A stretch of DNA of 64,000 nt, from contig JAEYOQ010000061.1 in the NCBI GenBank assembly GCA_023411555.1, positions 1-64,000 on the forward strand. Reading direction: 5' to 3'. Every line of letters starts with the position of its first letter. Positions within the stretch are counted from its first letter, which is position 1. The notes beneath the pieces are model-generated. The model saw only the letters and a program-made list of their open reading frames with translations. It had not been told where the DNA came from and did no database searches. Position numbers and translations under genes: made by a program. Positions 18,639 through 27,984 of this stretch are shown in pieces. Origin of the DNA: Bacillota bacterium (GTDB lineage: Bacteria; Bacillota; Clostridia; Lachnospirales; Lachnospiraceae).

Positions 18639-19298
18639 ATGAAACAGAAATCGTATGATGAGTTATCACATTTGTATGGAAAGCTATGGATATGGACGGC
18701 CATTGTATTATTGTTATGTGTTCCGATCGCAATAAGCATATATTATGATGCATGGCCTGGTTTTACACCTGTACTGAAGGGTTTGTTAGGAGTGGCCCCT
18801 ATCTTTTGGACCGTAGGTACCATTGAGGTTATTACCTTTACACCGATGTTAGGGACCGGTGGTTCTTACCTGGCTTTTGTAACAGGTAATCTTACGAGTC
18901 TTAAGGTGCCTAGTGCACTCAGTGCAATGGAGAATGCAAAGGTTAAGCCAGGTACAGAGGAGGGTGAGATCATATCAACCATAGCCGTTGCGACCTCCTC
19001 CATAGTAACTACAATTATCATAGCAGTAGGTGTATTATTACTTGCACAGCTTGCGCCAATCATCAATTCTCCGACTTTAAAGCCGGCATTTGAGAACATC
19101 CTTCCTTCCTTATTCGGTGGCTTAGCAGTAGTCTATGTAAGTAAGAATTGGAAGATTTCCTTAGCACCGATGTTTTTTATGATAATATTATTTATCTGTA
19201 TTCCCTCCTTGTCCGGTTCCGTAGGAATATTAGTTCCCGTCGGTTCATTAATCTCTATTGGAGCAGCCAGGGTTCTATATAAGAAGAATAAACTATAA
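18639..19298 (+). CDS. Small multi-pass membrane protein, partner of DUF5058
   Basis: This 219-residue protein has five or six predicted membrane helices. A Gly-rich conserved-looking segment ([19 protein letters not shown]) sits between helices two and three, and charged PGTEEGE precedes helix three. I do not recognise a named family. Its spacing (13 bp after DUF5058, 14 bp before the M20 peptidase) and AAGGAGGAGAAGGAC ribosome-binding site point to a cotranscribed partner, probably one transporter complex. No enzymatic motif is visible. Confidence 0.65.
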   Translation: MKQKSYDELSHLYGKLWIWTAIVLLLCVPIAISIYYDAWPGFTPVLKGLLGVAPIFWTVGTIEVITFTPMLGTGGSYLAFVTGNLTSLKVPSALSAMENAKVKPGTEEGEIISTIAVATSSIVTTIIIAVGVLLLAQLAPIINSPTLKPAFENILPSLFGGLAVVYVSKNWKISLAPMFFMIILFICIPSLSGSVGILVPVGSLISIGAARVLYKKNKL

Positions 19299-19312
19299 CT
19301 GGGGGTAGAGGA

Positions 19313-20755
19313 ATGGGACAATATATTGGTCTTTTGTTGGTAGCTACCATTGTTATCTTTGTACTTGTTATACTGATAAGAGCAATCTTAATGAGACCCT
19401 TTAGCGAGGAACCTGCACAAGAAGCAAATTATTCTTTGAACAGAGACACAATAGCAGATAATATGGCTTCCATGATTCGGTGCCGCACCGTATCCCATTG
19501 GGATGAGGGTTCAACCGACTGGAAGGAGTTTGATCGGTTTCAGGCACTGCTCGAAGAGCGCTATCCACATGTACATAAGGCTTGCAGCAGAGAATTTATC
19601 GGTAGAACCGGTATTCTGTATCATCTAAAGGGCAAAGCTTCGGATCAGCCTACTGTACTTATGTCGCATTATGATGTTGTACCTGCAGATGAAAGCGGCT
19701 GGTTAAAGCCAGCCTTTGAAGGCATCATTGAAGAGGGAGTAATCTGGGGGAGAGGAACTCTCGATACGAAGGGAACCCTCTGCGGTATAATGGAGGGCAC
19801 CGAGTATCTGCTTGCCCAGGGATTTATACCGGACCAGGATCTCTATCTTGCGTTTTCCGGAGATGAAGAAATTTTTGGGCCTTCCTGCCCTGCTATGGTC
19901 AGTGAATTTGAGAGAAGAGGAATAAAGCCTGCTCTTGTTCTGGATGAAGGCGGTGCTGTTGTGGAGAAGGTGTTTCCGGGAGTGACAAAGCCGGCGGCTC
20001 TTATTGGTATTGCGGAAAAGGGTATGGCCAATCTTTCCATAACTCTGGATGGGAAAGGCGGGCATGCATCAACACCTCCGGCCCATACTATGCTCGGTAA
20101 GATGGCAAAGGCAATTCAAAAGATTGAAAGCAGGCCATTCCATTTTCAATTGACGAAACCGGTGCTATCTATGTTTGATACTATGGGAAGGCATAGCAGC
20201 CTTGCATATCGTATCCTCTTTGCAAACTTATGGTGCTTTAAGCCGATCCTTAATCTGATTGGACGCTTAAGTGGAGGCGAATTAAATGCAATGATGAGAA
20301 CCACCTGTGCGCTCACGATGATAGAGGGTAGCGATACCATCAATGTGTTACCCACCAAAGTGACGGTAGGAGCAAATCTCAGGCTACTGGGCGAAGATAC
20401 CATGGAAAAAGCCCAGAACTATCTGAGTAAAGTGGTCGATAATAACAGCATCAAGGTAAAGATTACGAACGGCATGAATCCCTCCCCGAGCTCTGATACA
20501 GATTGTAAGGAGTACAAGAAACTGGTCAAGGTTATACATAATACATGGCCACAAGCGATTGTTGCTCCCTATCTGATGATGGCTTGCAGTGATTCAAGGA
20601 ATTATTGTCGAATCACAGATCGCGTCTACCGTTTCTCGGCAATGGAGCTTACGAAAGAGGAACGTAGTTTGATCCATGGACATAATGAGAGAATACCGAT
20701 TGATAAACTGGTGAAAACGGTTGAATTTTATATCAGCTTAATCAAGGAATGCTAG
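19313..20755 (+). CDS. Membrane-anchored M20 family metallopeptidase
   Basis: This 480-residue protein starts with one membrane helix (about 5-27), then a full M20 peptidase. The metal and catalytic motifs are [10 protein letters not shown] (His, Asp), [10 protein letters not shown], the [10 protein letters not shown] glutamates and [14 protein letters not shown] marks the dimerisation domain, and a C-terminal GHNERIP supplies the last His. It resembles the carboxypeptidase S/PM20D1 group, which hydrolyses peptides or N-acyl amino acids. Placement after two membrane proteins suggests coupled uptake and cleavage. Confidence 0.85.
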   Translation: MGQYIGLLLVATIVIFVLVILIRAILMRPFSEEPAQEANYSLNRDTIADNMASMIRCRTVSHWDEGSTDWKEFDRFQALLEERYPHVHKACSREFIGRTGILYHLKGKASDQPTVLMSHYDVVPADESGWLKPAFEGIIEEGVIWGRGTLDTKGTLCGIMEGTEYLLAQGFIPDQDLYLAFSGDEEIFGPSCPAMVSEFERRGIKPALVLDEGGAVVEKVFPGVTKPAALIGIAEKGMANLSITLDGKGGHASTPPAHTMLGKMAKAIQKIESRPFHFQLTKPVLSMFDTMGRHSSLAYRILFANLWCFKPILNLIGRLSGGELNAMMRTTCALTMIEGSDTINVLPTKVTVGANLRLLGEDTMEKAQNYLSKVVDNNSIKVKITNGMNPSPSSDTDCKEYKKLVKVIHNTWPQAIVAPYLMMACSDSRNYCRITDRVYRFSAMELTKEERSLIHGHNERIPIDKLVKTVEFYISLIKEC

Positions 20756-20809
20756 AGGATATGTCTTAGAAGAATGAAAGAATAAGCATCGAATCACATG
20801 GAATAGCTA

Positions 20810-20850
20810 AAAAGCCTAATCAATTTCTTAGTTGAAATGATTAGGCTTTT
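20810..20850 (+). terminator. Rho-independent terminator after the M20 peptidase gene
   Basis: AAAAGCCTAATCA (20810-20822) pairs perfectly with TGATTAGGCTTTT (20838-20850), and the stem ends in T bases. Confidence 0.85.
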
Positions 20851-20920
20851 GATATTTATTTGATATTTACGATAATAGATAGCTTCTTCTATAGAGATAA
20901 AGAGAAACTAAAAAATGGGA

Positions 20921-20949
20921 TTGACATTATCCCTATACCAGTTTATAAT
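20921..20949 (+). promoter_or_regulatory. Consensus sigma-A promoter for the DUF6323/DUF6179 genes
   Basis: TTGACA (20921-20926) and TATAAT (20944-20949) are separated by 17 bp, an exact housekeeping consensus. Transcription would start near 20956, leaving a leader of about 110 nt before the 21066 ATG. Confidence 0.8.
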
Positions 20950-21065
20950 CATTATTTGATCGGAGCTAATGATGAAAATATATAATATTTCATAATAATC
21001 ATATCACAAATAACGGTAGATGTCAACCCCCTTTTTAAAATATTTTCAGAAAGGAAGTTAAGCTT

Positions 21066-21569
21066 ATGGATAAGCAAAGTATGTTTTTACCAGTATTACT
21101 TTTAAATCGTCATACGGAAGTAGTGTTGCGTGAATGTAACGATTATACAACTCGTTTTGGTCTGCAGCTATCGGAAGAAGAGATACATCAATTGGTTGAA
21201 CATCGTAGGGAGGTGCTGGAGCTAACTGGCCGGATTGAGTTTGGAGGAGGTGTTATCCAAAAGCTGGTAATTGGGTTTGCTGATTCTGCATATCTGAATC
21301 AACAGGATTACGTAGAGATTTTGATGGAGCTTCAGGAATGCTTTTATTATTTTAAGAAGGAGGCCATAGAAGAGCTGACAGATGATGAACTAATCAAAAT
21401 CATGAGAATGTATTTTGAGGAGGTATGTCAGGGGGATGTGGAGCTATTGCAGACAACCATGCTGGAGAATTATTGTCGTGATATCCGATATGGTACCAAG
21501 GAATACCAGAGTTTAAATGGTTACGAGGATGATTATACTGACTTTCTGGATTGGGATGAGATGGAATAA
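21066..21569 (+). CDS. DUF6323 family protein
   Basis: This 167-residue, acidic, probably all-helical cytosolic protein has no membrane segment and no known catalytic motif. I recognise it as DUF6323-like from LQLSEEEIHQLVEHR and IEFGGGVIQKL. The start has a GAAAGGAAGTTAAGCTT ribosome-binding region. The next gene (DUF6179-like) begins 11 bp later, so the pair is translationally close. Function is unknown. Confidence 0.65.
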   Translation: MDKQSMFLPVLLLNRHTEVVLRECNDYTTRFGLQLSEEEIHQLVEHRREVLELTGRIEFGGGVIQKLVIGFADSAYLNQQDYVEILMELQECFYYFKKEAIEELTDDELIKIMRMYFEEVCQGDVELLQTTMLENYCRDIRYGTKEYQSLNGYEDDYTDFLDWDEME

Positions 21570-21580
21570 GGGAGGGTATT

Positions 21581-22861
21581 ATGAATACACTTACTGCAAG
21601 TAATTTGGGAATTGAGGAGAGCACCCTGGACCGTGGATTTTATTTTCAGGCCTTGTTGGAGGAAGCTATAGCAAAGCGGCTATTAACGACGGATCAGGTA
21701 GAACGGCTTCAATTTAGCCTCTTAGAGCTTATGGCGAAGGAGGTAGATCGCTTTACCAATGGCGAGAGCAGCTCTATACCGATTGAAAGGGCACAGGAGC
21801 TGTTACAATCAGTTGTTTATTTGATTGGAACTTATCTGAAGACGGTACCTGATATTCAGAATAAATTAGAGCTATTGAAGCAGGAAAGAATGTCGGTTCT
21901 GTTTTACCGTGGGCTGGATGAGGTCGATCGAATATATAAAGAAGCCCAGATGCTCTTAAAGGACCTTCAGAAGAATTACCGTAAACCGGAGAGCATCGCT
22001 TATTACGATACCCTATTCCATGGATTCCCAGACTTCTTCCATGATTACAATATGGAATTTGGAGCACATGAGTTTCCGGGAAGCATAGATTATCCACTCC
22101 TTGTTCCGGTAGAAGGTTATCTGGGAGTTGAGCTGGTAGCCAAATACTTATGGAGCTTGAGTATCGAAGAAAGAATCTTAAGTTGCTTTTCAATGGAGCG
22201 GATTAACCTGCTGCTTCACTCCTTTGATCATGAAGCGGAGCATTTGTTGATTAATATTTGTGAGCTGGTCATGATTAATTCCATAGGTTGTATCTTACTC
22301 CATAAGGAGGTGGAAAACTTAAGTATCTCAAGAGTAGATATAGCAGAGCTTCAAGATAGATTATCCAACCAAGACAAAGAAGAAGTAGAAGACTTAATGA
22401 CAAAGGCTTTCGAACAATTGGGGAGGGAGCTTGCACTTTCAGAAGAGGAAAAAGGTTATCTTCAAGGAGCTTTTCCAGAGCTTGCCCATCGTCTCTGGAA
22501 TAGTTGCAGACTGGGTACCCTAGAGCGTTTCTTCATTCTTACAGAACCCAGTAGCGAAGAAGTAGAGGAGTTTATAGATGGTTTACCGATGGAGGATGAT
22601 AAGCTGAGAGATTTAATCCAGGAGATCAATAATCTATCTTCTGTTGTTGATAAGGCAGCTTTGATTCGTGAGAAGGTAAGGAGTATGGCGGATCTTATTC
22701 TAATTCTGGAGGAATGCTTCTACGCGGAGGAATATTCGAGGGTTTATCAGCTGCTGGGCGAGGAGGAGCTTAAGCTGTTAAAGAAAAGCCTTCAGTTGGA
22801 GGCCGGTAATATCCCGGTGGAATTATATGATCCCGATAAAGAATGGCAAAAGTACCTGTAG
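21581..22861 (+). CDS. DUF6179 family protein
   Basis: This 426-residue acidic protein is rich in Glu and Leu and is predicted to be helical throughout, without signal peptide or membrane segment. It resembles DUF6179 proteins. A conserved-looking patch reads YDTLFHGFPDFFHDYN near residue 145, followed by DYPLLVPV. No enzyme motif can be named. It follows the DUF6323 gene with GGAGGG ahead of its ATG; the two probably work together. Confidence 0.65.
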   Translation: MNTLTASNLGIEESTLDRGFYFQALLEEAIAKRLLTTDQVERLQFSLLELMAKEVDRFTNGESSSIPIERAQELLQSVVYLIGTYLKTVPDIQNKLELLKQERMSVLFYRGLDEVDRIYKEAQMLLKDLQKNYRKPESIAYYDTLFHGFPDFFHDYNMEFGAHEFPGSIDYPLLVPVEGYLGVELVAKYLWSLSIEERILSCFSMERINLLLHSFDHEAEHLLINICELVMINSIGCILLHKEVENLSISRVDIAELQDRLSNQDKEEVEDLMTKAFEQLGRELALSEEEKGYLQGAFPELAHRLWNSCRLGTLERFFILTEPSSEEVEEFIDGLPMEDDKLRDLIQEINNLSSVVDKAALIREKVRSMADLILILEECFYAEEYSRVYQLLGEEELKLLKKSLQLEAGNIPVELYDPDKEWQKYL

Positions 22862-22933
22862 CTTTTTCGCTCAAAAAGGTAATACTTAATTTATATAATG
22901 AAATTAGTATCAATCCTTGGAGGGCATCTAATT

Positions 22934-23524
22934 ATGATTATGAAGACAATCATATCGGTACTGATCAGCTATGGTCTGGGATGCTTTAATACAGGCTACT
23001 ACTATACGCACTTATTATATAAAGAAGATATTCGAAAGGTCGGTACCAATGTTACCGGAGCAATGAATGTCAGCCGTCTCGCCGGAAAGAAGGGATTTCT
23101 GGTCACCTTTCTTGGGGATGCTTTGAAGGGGGCAGGGGCTGTATTTCTGGCAAGAAGTCTGAGTATAGCCCCATGGGGTATCCTGCTATGTATACTTGCA
23201 GTACTAATGGGGCATATATTCCCAATAGAGCTTCACTTTAGGGGCGGGAAGGGAATGTCTACGATATTTGGAGCACTCCTAGCATATAAGCCCCTCATGA
23301 TACTGCTCCTATTCCTTACCTGTCTGGTGTTCTATCCCTTTGTTCGCAGATATACGATAACTAGCCTTTATGCATTCCTTCTATTTCCCTTGGAGCTATT
23401 TTTGTTAGGGTACTCTATGACTGAAGTATTATATGGGCTGGCTTTTGCGGTTATAATTATTTATGCCTGCAGGAGCAATATAAAAGAATACTTAAAGGAA
23501 AAGGCTTATCAATCAAGGAAATAA
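22934..23524 (+). CDS. Glycerol-3-phosphate acyltransferase, PlsY-like
   Basis: This roughly 196-residue multi-pass membrane protein carries PlsY-type motifs. It has VGTNVTGAMNVSRLAGKKG (a variant of the GSGNPGATN motif), GDALKG, and HFRGGKGMST. PlsY uses acyl phosphate to acylate glycerol-3-phosphate in phospholipid synthesis. The first motif deviates from canonical PlsY (Thr-Asn-Val-Thr-Gly for Gly-Asn-Pro-Gly), so it may be a divergent paralogue. ATG 22934 is chosen for its GGAGGG nine bases upstream; the 22898 ATG has none. Confidence 0.75.
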   Translation: MIMKTIISVLISYGLGCFNTGYYYTHLLYKEDIRKVGTNVTGAMNVSRLAGKKGFLVTFLGDALKGAGAVFLARSLSIAPWGILLCILAVLMGHIFPIELHFRGGKGMSTIFGALLAYKPLMILLLFLTCLVFYPFVRRYTITSLYAFLLFPLELFLLGYSMTEVLYGLAFAVIIIYACRSNIKEYLKEKAYQSRK

Positions 23525-23571
23525 AAGAACTCGCAATGCGAATGGCGCAAAGCGCCATAATGGAGGAATTT

Positions 23572-24828
23572 ATGGCTATTGGTTATGCTTGCTTAGCAAT
23601 CGGTGTTCCGGGAACCTCTATCTCCTCATGTACACTGAAGAATGCAACTGAGGATAATATTCGAGCACTCATTATTAAAAATCTTGCCGCCTTGGAGGCT
23701 ATGTTGGATTATAATATTGAGAATGGAATCCGACTGTTTCGAATCAGTTCCGACCTGATACCCTTTGGATCACACCCAATCAATCAAGTGGCCTGGTGGC
23801 AGGACTACCTCGATTATTTTGAAGGACTTGGCGATAAAATCAAGAAGGCCGGACTTCGGGTGTCAATGCATCCAGGTCAATATACTGTCATTAATTCCAA
23901 TCATTCGGAGGTTGTAGAAAGATCAGTTCTGGAGCTAATCTATCATGCGAGATTTCTGGATACTCTGGGTGTGGATGAAAGCAATAAGATGATTCTTCAT
24001 ATCGGTGGAGTCTATGGAGATAAAGTCAGTGCTATGAGTAAATTTATTAACGAGTATGCAAAGCTACCGGAGGCAGTAAAGAGAAGGCTGGTGATTGAAA
24101 ATGATGAACGAAGCTATAACATCTATGAGGTATTAGAGATTTCAAAAGCATGCGGAGCTCCGGTAGTCTTTGATAATCTTCATCACAAGATAAATCCCCC
24201 TCTAGAGAAGCTCACGGATTATGAATGGATCAGAATTTGCAGCTCAACCTGGAAACCAGAGGATGGAAGACAAAAGATACATTACTCTCAACAAAAGGAG
24301 CAAGCTCCACCAGGAGGTCACTCCGATACAATAGCTCTACAACCCTTTTATGAATTTTATCAGCAGCTCCCCAATCCTGAGCCGGACATTATGCTGGAGG
24401 TTAAGGATAAGAATCTGTCTGCTTTGAAGTGTATCCATGCTGTAATAGAGAAAGCCCCTGCCAAGAGGCTGGAAGCAGAATGGGAAAGATATCAGTATTA
24501 TGTACTGAGTAAGGATATCAGAGCTTATGAGATGATCAGTGAGCTTCTAAAGGAGAAGGACGCCCAGGTGGCAATGGATTTTTATGAATGTATCGAGAGG
24601 GCCTCTCGATTGCCGGAGAATACCGAGGCCGAACTATATGCCGCCAGGCTCATATGGGACCAGCTAAGCAAGGATTCTACAGCCTCCGAAAAGAAGCGAT
24701 ATGATAAGCTGATGGAGAACTATAGCAAGGGTCTTGCCACCGTTGACTCACTTAAAAAGCACTTGCTAAAATGCTCATTCCTCCATCATAAGAGTGACCT
24801 TAGCAGATCTCTGTATTTCTATCTTTAG
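23572..24828 (+). CDS. uvsE: UV DNA damage endonuclease
   Basis: The protein (418 residues from ATG 23572, behind GGAGG) opens with IGYACLAIGVPG and continues with FRISSDLIPFGSH, RVSMHPGQYTVINS, MILHIGGVYGDK, LVIENDE and VVFDNLHH. These are the metal-binding TIM-barrel motifs of UvdE/UvsE, which nicks 5' to UV photoproducts. About 120 residues after the barrel form a helical extension longer than in minimal homologues. It begins 47 bp after the PlsY-like gene. Confidence 0.92.
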   Translation: MAIGYACLAIGVPGTSISSCTLKNATEDNIRALIIKNLAALEAMLDYNIENGIRLFRISSDLIPFGSHPINQVAWWQDYLDYFEGLGDKIKKAGLRVSMHPGQYTVINSNHSEVVERSVLELIYHARFLDTLGVDESNKMILHIGGVYGDKVSAMSKFINEYAKLPEAVKRRLVIENDERSYNIYEVLEISKACGAPVVFDNLHHKINPPLEKLTDYEWIRICSSTWKPEDGRQKIHYSQQKEQAPPGGHSDTIALQPFYEFYQQLPNPEPDIMLEVKDKNLSALKCIHAVIEKAPAKRLEAEWERYQYYVLSKDIRAYEMISELLKEKDAQVAMDFYECIERASRLPENTEAELYAARLIWDQLSKDSTASEKKRYDKLMENYSKGLATVDSLKKHLLKCSFLHHKSDLSRSLYFYL

Positions 24829-24837
24829 GGTTTAAGT

Positions 24838-24851
24838 AATTCCTAGGAATT
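24838..24851. repeat. 14-bp palindrome downstream of uvsE
   Basis: AATTCCTAGGAATT is a perfect palindrome ten bases after the uvsE stop; no T tract follows. Its role is unknown. Confidence 0.3.
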
Positions 24852-24954
24852 ATCTTCTGAGGGCTTGAAACTCAGGGATCAATTTGATAGTATGTAAAGG
24901 ATATCACTGGAAATTATAGTATTGGCCAACAATAGGCGATGAAAGGAAGAACAA

Positions 24955-25689
24955 ATGAATACCTGTATTTTTGACTTGGATGGAACGTTGCTCCCTATGC
25001 CGTCTCAGGAACTTTTCTTAGATACCTACTTCAAGGCTTTGGCTACAAAGTTTGTACCTCATGGTTATGATCCCAAGGAGTTCATAAAGGCGGTATATAT
25101 AGGACTAAAGGCCATGATCGAGAACGATGGCACTATGACTAATTGTCAACGGTTTTGGACGGTATTTGGAGCTGTTATGGGTGAAAAAGCTATGGAGCTG
25201 GAACCGGTGTTCCTAGATTTTTATCGTAATGATTTTAATCAGGTAAAGAATACGACAAGCCTGCATCCTCATGCAAAGGAATGTATCCGACTATTGAAGA
25301 AAAAGGGGTACACCGTCGGTTTGGCTACTAATCCCTTATTCCCACGGGTGGGAACCCTTACACGACTGGAATGGGCGGGACTTGAACCGAAGGATTTTGA
25401 TTTAATCACTACCTATGAGAATAGCACTTATTGTAAACCTAATCTAAAATATTATGAGGAAGTTCTAAGAAACCTGGGTAAAGAAGCTAGAGAATGCATT
25501 ATGATTGGAAATGATGTGAGAGAGGATATGTGTGCGGCAAGATTAGGGATGGACACCTATCTGCTCACGGACTGTATAATATGCCCGGAGCAGGAAGATA
25601 TCTCAGGTTATCAAAAGGGAAATTTTGATGAGCTACTGGTGTTTATCAAGGGCCTACCTGATTTAGGAGCGATTTCAGTAGGCAAATAA
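24955..25689 (+). CDS. HAD-family hydrolase
   Basis: This 244-residue haloacid dehalogenase-like phosphatase has motif I FDLDGT with nucleophile Asp7 and Asp9. Motif II is GLATNP, the motif III Lys lies in YCKPN, and motif IV is MIGNDVREDM. A helical cap lies between motifs I and II. Substrate is not predictable. The ATG follows AAAGGAAGAACAA. It appears to be a single gene. Confidence 0.88.
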   Translation: MNTCIFDLDGTLLPMPSQELFLDTYFKALATKFVPHGYDPKEFIKAVYIGLKAMIENDGTMTNCQRFWTVFGAVMGEKAMELEPVFLDFYRNDFNQVKNTTSLHPHAKECIRLLKKKGYTVGLATNPLFPRVGTLTRLEWAGLEPKDFDLITTYENSTYCKPNLKYYEEVLRNLGKEARECIMIGNDVREDMCAARLGMDTYLLTDCIICPEQEDISGYQKGNFDELLVFIKGLPDLGAISVGK

Positions 25690-25737
25690 TCAGGAAGCTA
25701 TAGCCCTTAACATAGTGATTTCATTGAATAAGATGGT

Positions 25738-26091
25738 TTAATAAATCAGAAAGGGAAGCATCGCAGACCATACCAAGTGGGATATATTTACCAGAATATA
25801 GATGGACAGTGATATGTTAACTGCGATGTTTGATACCTTTCGCTGTTCCTCTTCCCCGGACTTTGTAAGCTGATATACATAGCCGAGTAATATAGCCGGA
25901 AGCACCACTTTAAGAAGCACGCAAATCACAGGCTTATCTACCGCTTTTAACATAAACAAATTCACTTCTCGGAAATAACCGGTTCTTAGTAGAAGAACCG
26001 TGAAAATTATATCAATTACATTCAGTAAATAGAGCATTATATATTTTTTCTTCAATATCGAAATTTGATAATCCCTAATAAACAAAAGCAT
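25738..26091 (-). CDS. DUF5658 family membrane protein
   Basis: This 117-residue protein has three or four predicted membrane helices and a DUF5658-like pattern. It shows LLNVIDIIFTVLLLRTGYFREVNLFM in two parts, a charged loop (TKSGEEEQRK), and a final helix pair. Function is unknown. The ATG follows AAGGAGGTGTATTT, a very strong ribosome-binding site. A perfect inverted repeat sits just upstream. Confidence 0.7.
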   Translation of the reverse strand: MLLFIRDYQISILKKKYIMLYLLNVIDIIFTVLLLRTGYFREVNLFMLKAVDKPVICVLLKVVLPAILLGYVYQLTKSGEEEQRKVSNIAVNISLSIYILVNISHLVWSAMLPFLIY

Positions 26092-26114
26092 AAATACACC
26101 TCCTTGATTGCAGT

Positions 26115-26134
26115 ATTACCAGTTTACTGGTAAT
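26115..26134. promoter_or_regulatory. Candidate operator upstream of the DUF5658 gene
   Basis: ATTACCAGT-TT-ACTGGTAAT is a perfect 9-2-9 inverted repeat 24-43 bp before the DUF5658 start on the minus strand. Its size and symmetry suit a dimeric regulator such as a TetR- or GntR-type protein. Confidence 0.45.
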
Positions 26135-26303
26135 TAATCAGGTAGGTGTATAAAACCTTCAAATATGCAAAGTAAAGTCTATATCAAGGAGACACCTCCA
26201 TACCCCATTTAATAATCATTTAACAATCACTAGGTTGAGGGAGGTTTACAGATAGCTTTATTCGGGTTACAATAGAGGTAGACCAAATACATGGAGGAGA
26301 GTA

Positions 26304-27221
26304 ATGTTAGGAGAGAAGAGATTCGCCGTATTAATCGATGCAGATAATGTATCTGCAAAATATATCAAATATATATTGGATGAGATATCTAATTATGGTG
26401 TCGCAACCTACAAAAGAATCTATGGTGATTGGACAAAACCAGGCACAGTTTCCTGGAAGGATGTTCTACTGGAGAACTCAGTTACCCCCGTTCAGCAGTA
26501 TGGCTACACAGTCGGAAAAAATTCCACGGATTCCGCAATGATTATCGATGCCATGGATATTCTGTATTCCGGTAATGTGGAGGGCTTTTCTATTGTATCG
26601 AGTGATAGTGACTTTACAAAGCTGGCATCCAGACTAAGAGAATCCGGTATGCTGGTAGTAGGTATGGGTGAGAGAAAGACACCAAAGCCCTTTATTGCTG
26701 CTTGCAATCAATTTAAATATCTCGATGTATTGGCCGAATCAGAAAAAAAGAGTATGGAGCTTGATGAAAATCGTACTCAGCCCGGACCAGTGGCGGAGAG
26801 CGAAAAGAATGGAAAGCCGGAAGGTCGGAAGGAAAAAGAGACCGATAATGAGAATGGAAAGGTTATCAAGCCAACAGTAGGTGTAGAGAGCTCAGAAGCT
26901 GGAAAGAATATGACGGATATCAGTGTCATCAAGGCTGCTATTCTTAAAATGATGAACGAAGTAGATGAAGATGCTCAACGAATGAATATGGGTGAACTGG
27001 GCAGCAGACTGGTAAAACGCTATCCGGATTTTGATGTTCGTAATTATGGAGACACCAAGCTTTCAAAGTTCCTTAAAAAATTCGATTTTCTAGAGATTAA
27101 TTCAGATGGCAGCTCTATGTGGGTAAGACTAAGAGCAGACAAGGAGAACAAGGTTACCGTCAAAGCGCAGGAAGGCAAGGCTACACCTACCAGAAGAAGA
27201 CGTAGAAACAAGAAGAAATAG
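26304..27221 (+). CDS. NYN-domain protein with C-terminal LOTUS/OST-HTH domain
   Basis: Residues 1 to about 150 form a NYN (LabA/PIN-like) nuclease domain, with acidic residues in LIDADNVS and IVSSDSDFTKLASRLRE. A charged, low-complexity linker follows. Residues about 215-280 resemble a LOTUS/OST-HTH RNA-binding domain (GELGSRLVKRYPDFDVRNYG, then LSKFLKKF). The end is a poly-Arg/Lys tail. The architecture suggests RNA binding and cleavage. It overlaps no neighbour but is seven bp from the next gene. Confidence 0.82.
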   Translation: MLGEKRFAVLIDADNVSAKYIKYILDEISNYGVATYKRIYGDWTKPGTVSWKDVLLENSVTPVQQYGYTVGKNSTDSAMIIDAMDILYSGNVEGFSIVSSDSDFTKLASRLRESGMLVVGMGERKTPKPFIAACNQFKYLDVLAESEKKSMELDENRTQPGPVAESEKNGKPEGRKEKETDNENGKVIKPTVGVESSEAGKNMTDISVIKAAILKMMNEVDEDAQRMNMGELGSRLVKRYPDFDVRNYGDTKLSKFLKKFDFLEINSDGSSMWVRLRADKENKVTVKAQEGKATPTRRRRRNKKK

Positions 27222-27228
27222 GAGCTTT

Positions 27229-27918
27229 ATGAAGCACATAAGAATCAAAGATATACCAATTGAGTTGGAAAAGAAGCGTATTAAAAACATGTATCTTAGA
27301 ATACTGCCCCCAGATGGAAGAGTACACATATCGGCACCGATGAAGATGAGTGAAGAGGAGATTTTTCGAATTGTTGAGCGCAAGCTTTCCTGGATTAGAC
27401 TTCAGCAGACTAAAATACAGCAAAGAAACGCTCACAGGGAGCTTGAATACATTACCGGTGAGCAGATATTTATCTGGGGTGGTAGCTATTCTCTAGTAGT
27501 GAAAGATACATTGAAAAGAAATTATATTGAATTAGTCGGTGACGAGCTTGTCCTCTATATGAAGCATGACAGTACAAAGGAGCAGAGGGAGCGGCTGGTG
27601 AATGCATGGTATAAAAAGACCTTGGAGGAAGAGATCCCTTTTCTCTTAGCCAGATGGGAAAGAACCATAGGGGTAGCCTCAAGCGGTTTTCGTATACGTG
27701 ATATGAAGACCAGATGGGGGACCTGTAATACCCGAACCAAGATGATATGTCTCAACCTACAGCTTGCTAAGAAGCCTCCAAAATGCCTTGAATACGTCGT
27801 TGTTCATGAACTGGTACATCTTCTTGAGAGAAGTCATAACAGTATATTTAAGGGTTATATGGACCTTTTTCTGCCTGAGTGGAGGGGAATTAAGGCTGAG
27901 TTAAACATGACAGATTAA
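27229..27918 (+). CDS. YgjP-like zinc metallopeptidase (DUF45)
   Basis: This 229-residue protein has the YgjP/DUF45 pattern: RILPPDGRVHISAP near the start, MKTRWGTCN, then the zinc motif HELVH (His193, Glu194, His197). A further His lies in RSHN. Family members are SprT/WSS1-like peptidases of uncertain role. It starts seven bp after the NYN-LOTUS gene, with a ribosome-binding site (AGGAGC) overlapping that gene's stop, so both are likely cotranscribed. Confidence 0.88.
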   Translation: MKHIRIKDIPIELEKKRIKNMYLRILPPDGRVHISAPMKMSEEEIFRIVERKLSWIRLQQTKIQQRNAHRELEYITGEQIFIWGGSYSLVVKDTLKRNYIELVGDELVLYMKHDSTKEQRERLVNAWYKKTLEEEIPFLLARWERTIGVASSGFRIRDMKTRWGTCNTRTKMICLNLQLAKKPPKCLEYVVVHELVHLLERSHNSIFKGYMDLFLPEWRGIKAELNMTD

Positions 27919-27934
27919 ATAGAAACGAAAAAAG

Positions 27935-27978
27935 AGTCTTATCAAAGAGTTGGAACGACAGCTTCTTTTGATAAGACT
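27935..27978. terminator. Bidirectional terminator between convergent genes
   Basis: A perfect 12-bp stem (27935-27946 with 27967-27978) is flanked by an A run on the left, giving a T tract for the minus-strand gene, and by short T runs on the right. Confidence 0.75.
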
Positions 27979-27984
27979 TTACTG

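Larger units (their letters stand above)
20756..21065 (+). other. Gap holding a terminator and the next promoter
   Basis: The first half holds the M20 cassette terminator and the second half a consensus promoter plus about 110 bases of untranslated leader. No small gene was seen. Confidence 0.6.
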
